Of a stretch of 64,000 nt of DNA, positions 1 through 6,997 are shown in pieces. The DNA comes from Oscillospiraceae bacterium. Its GTDB lineage: Bacteria; Bacillota; Clostridia; Oscillospirales; Acutalibacteraceae. The notes under the pieces are model-generated. The model ran no database searches. It was not told the origin of the DNA and saw only the letters and a list, made by a program, of their open reading frames with translations. Each line of letters starts with the position of its first letter. The stretch's first letter is position 1. Location: NCBI GenBank assembly GCA_902796905.1, contig CADBQU010000004.1:44834-108833 (forward strand), read 5' to 3'. Both the position numbers and the translations under genes were made by a program.

Positions 1-252
1 TTTATTTATTAAATTTAAAGTTGCCTTTTTGGAATAAAGTCCCGATTTATCGGTTATTCTCGCTAAAAAACAATGAATATAAAAATCTAATTTATTAGCA
101 AATTTATAAGCGTTGCATTCTTCCGGCGCACTTCCTCTGCCATAGCAAACCAATCCTTCAAATCCCGAATTTTCTATTTCTTTTTGAAGGTCAAACACAA
201 TTCTGCCGGTACTGCCGTAACCGCAAACCGAATTAATTTGAAGTATCCTCAA
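1..252 (-). CDS. glycosyltransferase, N-terminal part (runs off window)
   Basis: Only the first 84 codons are inside the window; the gene continues past base 1. The predicted start is TTG at 252, preceded at a 7-base gap by GGGAG. The protein begins MRILQINSVCGYGSTGRI, which is typical of GT-B glycosyltransferases of the colanic-acid/exopolysaccharide type: a first beta strand followed by a glycine-rich loop that binds the donor. It overlaps the end of the next glycosyltransferase gene by 20 bases, so the two are translationally coupled and probably act in the same surface polysaccharide pathway. Sugar specificity cannot be read from this fragment. Confidence 0.75.
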   Translation of the reverse strand, partial: MRILQINSVCGYGSTGRIVFDLQKEIENSGFEGLVCYGRGSAPEECNAYKFANKLDFYIHCFLARITDKSGLYSKKATLNLINK

Positions 253-1480
253 GCAAATTCTCCCTTATAATTTTTAAAAGTCTTGTTTCAAAAATATCAA
301 GCGTATAATTTTTATTAAAATATTTCAATCCGTTTCTTCCGCAGTTTTTATATTTTTCCGGATTATCAATAAAATCTGCCAAAGCTTGGCTTAAAGCTTT
401 ATAATCGCTTGGAGGCACAGCTTTGCCGCAATCTGCGTTTTCTATAATTTCCGTGGCACCTTTACCTGCCGCAGAAAATATAGGTTTGTTCCCCGACATA
501 TATTCCTGTAGTTTTGCCGGAACGGTATTACCTACCGCACCGCTTTGTTTAAGCGTTAAAATAAAAGCGTCGGCTTTTTTATAATGTTCTTGTAAATCGT
601 TAAAAGTAACTCTTCCGAAAAATTTAACCTTTTCGTTAACATTAAGCTCTTTTGCTTTATTTTTAACGTTTTCAAGTTCGCTGCCGTCTCCGTAGATATT
701 TATTTTAAAATTTTTGTCTTTTATTAATGCCGCTGCTTTTATAATACATTCAACATCCTGCGCCGCACCTATATTGCCGCCAAAAGCAAAAACCGTTTCT
801 TTTTGTTCTTCTTTTGTTTCTTTTTTTATGCTTTCGTTTTTTAAATCGGCAGTATTGTTATTGTTTATACTTAAATCCAGCCTATTGCTGTGCTGCGGAA
901 GATAAACCATTTTATCCAATGGCACATTATTAACATTATTTAAATATTCCTTAAACGGATTTGAAGAAACCGCTATAATATCCGCATTGTTATAAGCCCA
1001 TTTGGAATATTTATTCATTAATTTAAATAAAGGATTATTTTCTTTTATTCCCCAAACCTTTAAGCTTTCGGGCCATAAATCCAAACAATAAATTATTAAT
1101 TTTTTACCGCTTTTCTTTTTAGCCGTAATTGCAGCGTGAGCCATAAATATAGGAGAAGTTTGATAACACATAATGCAATCAAACTTTTTTAAATCCATTT
1201 TTTTTACTTCTTTTTTTGAAGCCGTTAAAAACGATAAATAATTTAAAGCCCTGTTTTTTACTCCGCTTTTTCTTTCTTTGGTTTTAACCCTTATAACATT
1301 TACGCCAAAATAATCGTCTTTAAATTTTTGTTTATATTCTTCCGGCACATAGCCCGTAGCGTAATCGGGCAGAGATGTTAATACGGTAATATTATTTCCG
1401 CTTTGAGTTAATTTTACCGCTATATCGTTAATCCTGAAATTATCCGGAAAAAAGTGTTGTGATACAATTAAAATATTCAT
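233..1480 (-). CDS. glycosyltransferase family 4, WbuB-like
   Basis: A 415-residue GT-B glycosyltransferase. The N-terminal half starts NILIVSQHFFPDNFRINDIA, as in WbuB-type L-fucosamine transferases, and carries LPDYATGYVPEEY in the acceptor domain. The C-terminal half has the family 4 donor site, with FAFGGNIGAAQDVE at the domain start, GDGSE, and PAKLQEYMSGNKPI in the nucleotide-sugar site. It likely adds a sugar to a lipid-linked repeat unit on the cytoplasmic face of the membrane. It is the first gene after a TTGAAA/TATAAT promoter and overlaps the downstream glycosyltransferase. The family is firm; the exact sugar is unknown. Confidence 0.85.
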   Translation of the reverse strand: MNILIVSQHFFPDNFRINDIAVKLTQSGNNITVLTSLPDYATGYVPEEYKQKFKDDYFGVNVIRVKTKERKSGVKNRALNYLSFLTASKKEVKKMDLKKFDCIMCYQTSPIFMAHAAITAKKKSGKKLIIYCLDLWPESLKVWGIKENNPLFKLMNKYSKWAYNNADIIAVSSNPFKEYLNNVNNVPLDKMVYLPQHSNRLDLSINNNNTADLKNESIKKETKEEQKETVFAFGGNIGAAQDVECIIKAAALIKDKNFKINIYGDGSELENVKNKAKELNVNEKVKFFGRVTFNDLQEHYKKADAFILTLKQSGAVGNTVPAKLQEYMSGNKPIFSAAGKGATEIIENADCGKAVPPSDYKALSQALADFIDNPEKYKNCGRNGLKYFNKNYTLDIFETRLLKIIRENLLEDTSN

Positions 1481-1506
1481 AAACGCTCCATAAGCAGTTT
1501 TCTAAT

Positions 1507-1535
1507 ATTATACTACCAAAAGTAATTTTTTTCAA
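1507..1535 (-). promoter_or_regulatory. sigma-A-type promoter for the glycosyltransferase genes
   Basis: Read on the minus strand: TTGAAA (1535-1530), 17-base spacer, TATAAT (1512-1507), about 27 bases upstream of the ATG at 1480. It is back to back with the promoter of the membrane protein gene on the other strand. Confidence 0.7.
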
Positions 1536-1557
1536 CAAAAATCATAAAATAAATATC

Positions 1558-1586
1558 TTGAATGTTATATAAAATTAGTGTAAAAT
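1558..1586 (+). promoter_or_regulatory. sigma-A-type promoter for the 1624 gene
   Basis: TTGAAT (1558-1563), 17-base spacer, TAAAAT (1581-1586), 37 bases upstream of the ATG at 1624. It probably drives the membrane protein, DUF5412 and rRNA methylase genes. Confidence 0.6.
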
Positions 1587-1623
1587 ATAAAAAGGTAAAA
1601 ATATATTGGGATGATATTTAATT

Positions 1624-2394
1624 ATGTATAATTTAAAACTGCAAACAAAAGAAAATTTAAAACCTTTATATTTAAAATCCGTTGTGGTAAGTTTTCTTTT
1701 AATTGCAACATTTGCTTTTATTTTATTAATTAATGTATTCTTTTCGGTTTTGGTTAAACAAAACGGCATAGCTTTGCTTTCGGAAAGTTTTATTAATTTA
1801 ATCCTTTATGTTTGTTTACTTAATCCGCTGCTATACGGTGTTTTATATTGGTTTTATTATTCGCTTAGCGGCAACAATATTAAACTTTTTGAATGCTTTT
1901 ATTTTTTCGGAAATTCAAAAAATTACAAAAGGGCCGTATCGTTAAGCATTAAAGCTACTTTAAGAACCTCTTTTATTTACTTTGTGTTCAGTATTCCTAC
2001 TTTTTTAAATTCCTATTTTAAATACGGCGAAATTTTTAATGATATTTTCGGTTTGTTCAGTACCATAGGCTTATTTTTATGTATTTATCAACAGTTGAAA
2101 TATTTTGTAGCCCCCATACTTTTAATTAACGACAGTTCTCTTTCCGCTTCCGGAGCCTTATATTTATCGGCGGAAATAAGTTTTAATAATAAGCTTAATA
2201 TTTTGGGTTTCATTTTAAGCTTTTTTGGTTATTTTTTGCTTTGCTTTTTTGTGTTTCCCACTATTTTTATTCTTCCCTACTATTTGGCGTGCTATTGCAA
2301 TAAGTGTAAGGAACTTATAAATAAATATAATTACTCTGTTAAAACGATTAACCGAAAATTTTACAAAAATTATTTTAACTTTTTAAAAAGGTGA
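1624..2394 (+). CDS. polytopic membrane protein of unknown function
   Basis: A 256-residue protein with about five or six membrane segments: near residues 19-41, 56-79, 117-137, 142-165 and 205-232. The tail after the last segment is basic (KCKELINKYNY). The pattern of long hydrophobic helices, with a polar loop before the last pair, resembles DUF975-type membrane proteins, but no signature is strong enough to assign it. The ribosome site is weak (GGGATGAT, 8 bases before ATG). It ends 4 bases before the DUF5412 gene, so the two are co-transcribed and probably act together at the membrane. Confidence 0.65.
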   Translation: MYNLKLQTKENLKPLYLKSVVVSFLLIATFAFILLINVFFSVLVKQNGIALLSESFINLILYVCLLNPLLYGVLYWFYYSLSGNNIKLFECFYFFGNSKNYKRAVSLSIKATLRTSFIYFVFSIPTFLNSYFKYGEIFNDIFGLFSTIGLFLCIYQQLKYFVAPILLINDSSLSASGALYLSAEISFNNKLNILGFILSFFGYFLLCFFVFPTIFILPYYLACYCNKCKELINKYNYSVKTINRKFYKNYFNFLKR

Positions 2395-2398
2395 AAAA

Positions 2399-2797
2399 AT
2401 GAAAAATAAAACTTTAAACTGCATTATTGTTATTTTAACTTTTGTTGTAACCATAACTAATTCTTTATGTATGATATATAATTCATATTTTTCTAAATTG
2501 GACCGTTTGCCCAAAGGAGAATTTATGTTTTCTTCTATGTCCAACGATTTAAGCAAAACTTTAAAAGTTTATAAAGTTGATATAAATACTTTAGGTACCG
2601 GTATAAGAGCCGAAGTGGTACAATATAAAAACAAAAAAAGCACAACAAAAAACATTTATTGGCAATTAAATAAGGATACTGCTATAGTATCCTGGACAGA
2701 CGATAATCACGTACAAATAAACGATGAAATTGTAGATATTAACGGCGAAGGATTTGACAGCCGCAAAAAAATTGTTCTTCCTAAAACAAATCTTTAA
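2399..2797 (+). CDS. DUF5412 family protein
   Basis: A 132-residue protein with one N-terminal membrane anchor (about residues 8-28) and an extracytoplasmic domain. Features typical of DUF5412 are LPKGEFMFSS after the anchor, a central GIRAEVVQYKN segment, KNIYWQLN, and the C-terminal VSWTDDNHVQINDEIVD. These proteins are found singly anchored in Firmicutes and have no known function. It starts 4 bases after the polytopic membrane protein gene, which suggests a partner relationship. Family recognition is from memory of the motif order. Confidence 0.75.
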   Translation: MKNKTLNCIIVILTFVVTITNSLCMIYNSYFSKLDRLPKGEFMFSSMSNDLSKTLKVYKVDINTLGTGIRAEVVQYKNKKSTTKNIYWQLNKDTAIVSWTDDNHVQINDEIVDINGEGFDSRKKIVLPKTNL

Positions 2798-2824
2798 TTT
2801 TATAATTTTATAAGGTTGATAAAA

Positions 2825-4165
2825 TTGATTAACAAAAACGATGAATTTATTTTAGATATAACCGAATTTTCCGGCGAAGGAAACGGTATAGGCCACCATA
2901 ATAATATGGTGGTTTTTGTTAACGGTGCAATTAAGGGCGATACCGTTCTTTGCCATATTATAAAATCCAAAAAAAATTACTGCATAGGAATTATAAAAGC
3001 ATTTGTTAATAAAAGCAGTTTAAGAATTGAAAGCGATTGCGAAATTTCAAATAAATGCGGCGGTTGTATATATAAAAATATTCCTTATAAAGAAGAGCTT
3101 AAAATAAAATCCAACGAAGTTTATCAATGTATAAAAAGAATAGGAAAATACGATATTTTACCGCAAAATATTATTTACGGCAAAAGAAACAATTATCGCA
3201 ATAAGGCCTCTTTGCCCGTAACTCAAAATTACACGTTTGGTTTTTATGCCAACAAAACCCACAAAATAATAGAAAATAAAAATTTAAGTTGCAATATATC
3301 TTCAAATATATTTAACAAAATATTAAAAGATATATCTTTATTTTTAAAAAACAATAACATTTCTGTTTATAACGAAGAAACAAACAACGGTTTATTAAAG
3401 CATGTGGTTTTAAGATATGCCCAAAAAACAAATCAAATAATGGTTATTTTTGCCGTAAAAAACAACCGATTTGAAAATCTTAAAAATATAGCGGATTTTA
3501 TTACAAACAAACATAAAGAAATTAAAAGTATTTACATTAATGTTAACTCCCAAAAAACAAATGTTATTTTAGGAGAAAAAAACATTAAAATTTTTGGTGA
3601 GGATTTTATTACAGACGAACTTTGTAATTTAAAATTTAATATATCTCCCCTTTCGTTTTATCAGGTTAACAGAGATATGGCGGAAAAGCTTTATTTTAAG
3701 GTAAAAGAATACGCCGATGTATTAAATAAAACCGTATTGGATTTATATTGCGGAACCGGTACCATAGGATTATCTTTGGCAAAAGAGGCCAAAAAAGTAT
3801 ACGGAATAGAAATTGTAAACCAAGCTATAGAAAACGCAAAACAAAATGCAAAGCTTAATAATATTACAAACGCCGAATTTTTTTGCGATGACGCCGTAAA
3901 TATTGATAAATATATAACCGAACAAATAGATACCGTTATATTGGACCCTCCGCGTAAAGGAACCGATAAAAAAATAACGGATTATATAGCCGCTGTTATA
4001 AAGCCTTCGGTTATAGTTTATGTTTCGTGCGATTCCGCAACGTTAGCCAGGGATTTAACATATTTTAAAGAAAACAATTATATATTAAAAGAATATACCC
4101 CCGTAGATATGTTTCCTTGTACCAAACATGTGGAGACGGTAGCAAAATTAGAAATAATGGTGTGA
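2825..4165 (+). CDS. 23S rRNA (uracil-5-)-methyltransferase, RlmD/RumA family
   Basis: Transfers a methyl group from S-adenosylmethionine to C5 of a uridine in 23S rRNA. I see a TRAM domain at residues 1-55, an iron-sulfur cluster motif with Cys at CEISNKCGGC, the SAM site VLDLYCGTGTIGLSLA, and the catalytic Cys in VSCDSATLARDL near the C-terminus. The start is chosen as TTG at 2825, which lies 9 bases after AAGG; a TTG three codons upstream lies directly on the ribosome site. Firmicutes may carry several paralogues (RlmCD and others), so the target uridine is not settled. It follows the DUF5412 gene by 27 bases. Confidence 0.88.
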   Translation: MINKNDEFILDITEFSGEGNGIGHHNNMVVFVNGAIKGDTVLCHIIKSKKNYCIGIIKAFVNKSSLRIESDCEISNKCGGCIYKNIPYKEELKIKSNEVYQCIKRIGKYDILPQNIIYGKRNNYRNKASLPVTQNYTFGFYANKTHKIIENKNLSCNISSNIFNKILKDISLFLKNNNISVYNEETNNGLLKHVVLRYAQKTNQIMVIFAVKNNRFENLKNIADFITNKHKEIKSIYINVNSQKTNVILGEKNIKIFGEDFITDELCNLKFNISPLSFYQVNRDMAEKLYFKVKEYADVLNKTVLDLYCGTGTIGLSLAKEAKKVYGIEIVNQAIENAKQNAKLNNITNAEFFCDDAVNIDKYITEQIDTVILDPPRKGTDKKITDYIAAVIKPSVIVYVSCDSATLARDLTYFKENNYILKEYTPVDMFPCTKHVETVAKLEIMV

Positions 4166-4230
4166 AAATAAATAATTAATAATAAAAAGTAAACAAATTA
4201 ATACTATAACAATAAGGTTAGGATTATAAT

Positions 4231-5001
4231 ATGAATGAATTTGCAAATAACATAAAACCGGATGAATTTAAAAACTATATTTCTTTAGGATACTTTTGCG
4301 AAGTAGCAAAAGATTTAGAAAGGCTTGGATTAAGAAACCAATCTTCTCCATTCGATTGGGTTATATCTTATTTTCCAAAAGTAATTTATGCTATTGATAC
4401 TTAATTTCTTAATTTTTTAACATACGAAAATTTATATCAGGAAAAAACAAGTAAGAATCGCTATTTTGACAATGAATACCGTATTTATTTCTATCACGAC
4501 TTTAACGCTTATGATTCTCTTGATAAGCAAATAAACGATGTAAAGTCAAAATATGACAGACGTATAAAAAGATTTTTAAATACAATAAAAAATCCTACTT
4601 TATTTTTAAGATATATCTCTAACGAAAAAAATAATAAAAACGGAAGATCATCCGAATTGGAATGGATAGAAGAAAACTATGAATATATATTATCAACATT
4701 AAAAAAATACAACCCAAATAATAATATAATATTTCTCGGAGACGAACAAACCGTTTCAAAAAAAATAAAAATATATCATGTACCTATAGATGACGGAGAC
4801 AAGGTCTCTCGTCAACCAATATTTAATAATAAAGAGCTTTATCCCATTCTTGCAAAAATTGATTTTCCCGGCAAAGAAAACAATTTAAAAAGATACCGAA
4901 AAAAAGAATGCAAAAAGTTTTTTAAAAAAGCAATAAACAAAATTCGTAAAAAATTTAATAAAATTTTTCGTAAAGAATATTGCCATACAAAAACATACTA
5001 A
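4231..5001 (+). pseudogene. DUF1796 papain-like cysteine peptidase, interrupted by one stop codon
   Basis: The reading frame from ATG 4231 (AGGA 8 bases upstream) runs to 5001 but has an in-frame TAA at 4402-4404, codon 58. Both sides match the DUF1796 putative cysteine peptidase family: YISLGYFCEVAKDLERLGLR with the likely catalytic Cys and SSPFDWVIS before the stop, then YHDF with the likely His, and SKYDRRIKRFLNTI after it. No frameshift is needed. The stop lies in a lysine/glutamate-type position, so a single substitution explains it. The C-terminal tail is very basic. A 114-residue product could start within the downstream part, but it would lack the Cys. The break is probably recent. 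Confidence 0.75.
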
Positions 5002-5038
5002 ATCATTAATTTTAAAAATAATATTAAATATAAAAAAT

Positions 5039-5100
5039 AAAAACAGTACTTATTGTTACGGTAATTTTACAGTAACCATAAAGTGCTGTTTTTATTTTAT
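5039..5100 (+). terminator. Rho-independent terminator after the DUF1796 pseudogene
   Basis: A 13-bp stem (5039-5051 with 5081-5093, one G-T wobble) carries an inner GTTAC/GTAAC pairing and is followed by a T-rich run. It ends the plus-strand unit that starts at 1624. The region from 5101 to 5224 is AT-rich and shows no gene. Confidence 0.7.
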
Positions 5101-5224
5101 GTTATATTTTATTTTATTTTTGTTTATTAATTCTTATTTTTTTTAATTCCGAAAATTAATTTTAACAGCCCTCTTAAACATTTTGGGCTTTTTACCACTA
5201 CAACTTGCATAATATGCGCCTCCG

Positions 5225-5371
5225 TTAGCATTTATAATATTTAAATCCCAAATAAATAAGCGATATTGCAAGAACAACGCATAAAAATTTTATAGGAAAA
5301 TAAAAAGCAACCATAAGACCTATACCGAAAAAACAAACGCATATAGGTCCCAAACCACTTCTTTTGCGCAT
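5225..5371 (-). CDS. small membrane protein, 48 residues, unknown function
   Basis: The ATG at 5371 lies 7 bases after GGTGG within a strong purine-rich site, and a TTCACA/TATAAT promoter lies 26 bases upstream. The protein has a basic start (MRKRSG) and two hydrophobic stretches, LGPICVCFFGIGLMVAFYF and KFLCVVLAISLIYLGF, joined by a proline, so it is a hairpin membrane protein with both ends probably cytoplasmic. I recall similar short proteins next to thiN or rsgA in clostridia, but none with a known role. It lies beyond the thiN terminator and so is its own transcript. Confidence 0.7.
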   Translation of the reverse strand: MRKRSGLGPICVCFFGIGLMVAFYFPIKFLCVVLAISLIYLGFKYYKC

Positions 5372-5396
5372 TCTCAATCCACCGCCCTTCGTTTTT

Positions 5397-5426
5397 ATTA
5401 TATACATCGGGCAAGGTTTTTGTGAA
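5397..5426 (-). promoter_or_regulatory. promoter of the 48-residue membrane protein gene
   Basis: On the minus strand: TTCACA (5426-5421), 18-base spacer, TATAAT (5402-5397). It lies between the thiN terminator and the small gene. Confidence 0.6.
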
Positions 5427-5454
5427 AACCAATACAGCAATATTAATGTTAACA

Positions 5455-5495
5455 GCAATAAAAAGAAAAAGAACCAATAAAAATCAATTGGTTCT
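5455..5495 (-). terminator. terminator of the yicC-thiN operon
   Basis: A 9-bp perfect stem, AGAACCAAT pairing ATTGGTTCT (5487-5495 with 5470-5478), is followed on the minus strand by a T-rich run (5469-5455). The thiN stop codon lies at the junction of stem and loop. Confidence 0.85.
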
Positions 5496-6110
5496 CATTA
5501 ATAAAACTTTTCCGTTTAAAACATTAATTTCGGCTTTATCCAAAGCAATTTCATTACTTACTCCAATAGGAAAATCGGTTGGAATAGTATATTCGTTTAA
5601 ATTATATTTTGCACCCTTTATAGAAACTTTTGCGTTGCCTGCAAAAGAAAGCAAAGAAAAATATTTATATCTGCTGTCTTTTTTTATTGTAATTTTTTCG
5701 CTGCATAATATTTCAACCGTAAAATCTTTGCCAAACGCTTTTCCGTAAGCATTATTATTTTTTATAAATTCCAATGCCGAATATGTGCAAAAAGAATGGT
5801 CGGGTCTTGAACCGAAAGAGCAGTAAATTTCTATATTTTTAAAATTTTTTTTTAATGCGTACTTTACGGCATAAATTAAATCGGTATCATCTTTTTCGGT
5901 AGGCAAAGTAATTTTTTTTACATTTTCACAAATTTCGCCTTTGTAAGAATCAAAATCTCCCAAAACCAAATCAGGTTTTATTTTATTATTAATTGCATTT
6001 AAATACCCTCTGTCGGCGCAAATAACAAATTTGTTTTTAAAATTACCGTTATCGCTTATTTTAAAAAAGTCCCCGCCGGCAAAAATAGCGCAGCAATTCA
6101 TCTTTCCCAT
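5484..6110 (-). CDS. thiN: thiamine pyrophosphokinase
   Basis: Transfers pyrophosphate from ATP to thiamine to make thiamine diphosphate. The protein is 208 residues, as in bacterial ThiN. The catalytic N-domain shows CADRGYLNAINN, PDLVLGDFDSY, PTEKDDTDLIYAVKYAL and GSFGSRPDHS-type segments, which hold the metal- and ATP-binding acids. The C-terminal part is the beta-sandwich thiamin-binding domain. It is the last gene of the long operon and overlaps rsgA by 13 bases. In Bacillus it sits after rsgA and rpe; rpe is absent here. Confidence 0.93.
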   Translation of the reverse strand: MGKMNCCAIFAGGDFFKISDNGNFKNKFVICADRGYLNAINNKIKPDLVLGDFDSYKGEICENVKKITLPTEKDDTDLIYAVKYALKKNFKNIEIYCSFGSRPDHSFCTYSALEFIKNNNAYGKAFGKDFTVEILCSEKITIKKDSRYKYFSLLSFAGNAKVSIKGAKYNLNEYTIPTDFPIGVSNEIALDKAEINVLNGKVLLMRTN

Positions 6111-6967
6111 TCCTTAATATTTTTTAGTTCATTATAAAAATCAACATAACTGCTATGTCTTGAAGAAGAAATTTTACCGTTTTTAACGGCTTCTATTACA
6201 GCACAGCCTTTTTCGGTTGTATGGCTGCAAGAAGTAAATTTGCACTTTCCCAAAAACGGATTAAATTCGTTAAAATGTTTTGCTGAATCTTCTTTTTTGC
6301 AGTTTAAAACCTTTTCGGTCTCTATAGAAGAAAAACCGGGAGTATCAACAATATATCCGTTATTATAACTGTAAAGAGAAGTTTCCCTTGTAGTATGCTT
6401 TCCCCTTCCGAGTTTTTTACTTACTTCACCGGTTTCTATTTTTAAATTTAATATTTTATTAAGCAGACTGGATTTTCCTACGCCGCTGTTACCCGTAAAA
6501 GCCGAAATTTTACCGCTTATGTTTTCTTTTATTTCTTCTATTCCTATATTTTCTTTAGCCGAAGCCACAATTACACCGATACCGCTGTTTTTGTAAATAT
6601 TTACCCATTCCGAAAAATCTCCGGTATCGCATTTATTAAACACTATAATAGGTTTAATATTGTTTATATCGGCTATAACCGTTAAGCGGTCTATATATAT
6701 TGCATTGGGAGTAGGATTGTTAAAAGAAGAAACAATAAATAAATTATCAATGTTGGCTACGGGCGGTCTTATTAAAAAATTCTTTCTTTTATTAAGCTCG
6801 CATATAACTTTTTCTTCGGCATTAAACTTTACGCTGTCGCCTGCCAAAAGCTTTATATTTTTATTTTTAAAATTTCCTCTTGCGCTGCATTCGTAAGTAT
6901 TATTGCCGGACTTTACCGTATAAAGCCCGGCAAGAACTTTTAAAATTATTCCGTCGTTCAAAATCAT
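6098..6967 (-). CDS. rsgA: ribosome small-subunit biogenesis GTPase RsgA
   Basis: A circularly permuted GTPase that tests the decoding centre of the maturing 30S subunit. It has 289 residues: an OB-fold domain (about 1-65), then the GTPase motifs in permuted order, with FNKCD (G4) and ASAKE (G5) before GNSGVGKSSLLN (G1) and DTPGFSS (G3). A C-terminal zinc site follows with CKFTSCSHTTEKGC. It lies 30 bases downstream of the PASTA kinase gene. In relatives the kinase phosphorylates RsgA, so the adjacency fits a regulatory link, which here is inference. Confidence 0.95.
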   Translation of the reverse strand: MILNDGIILKVLAGLYTVKSGNNTYECSARGNFKNKNIKLLAGDSVKFNAEEKVICELNKRKNFLIRPPVANIDNLFIVSSFNNPTPNAIYIDRLTVIADINNIKPIIVFNKCDTGDFSEWVNIYKNSGIGVIVASAKENIGIEEIKENISGKISAFTGNSGVGKSSLLNKILNLKIETGEVSKKLGRGKHTTRETSLYSYNNGYIVDTPGFSSIETEKVLNCKKEDSAKHFNEFNPFLGKCKFTSCSHTTEKGCAVIEAVKNGKISSSRHSSYVDFYNELKNIKEWER

Positions 6968-6997
6968 AAATTTATAAACCTAAAATATACCTTAATT

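Noticed and set aside
4402..4404. TAA reassigned to an amino acid
   Set aside because: TAA is the normal stop of many intact genes in the window (for example rpoZ, secD, xseA), so the genetic code is standard here.
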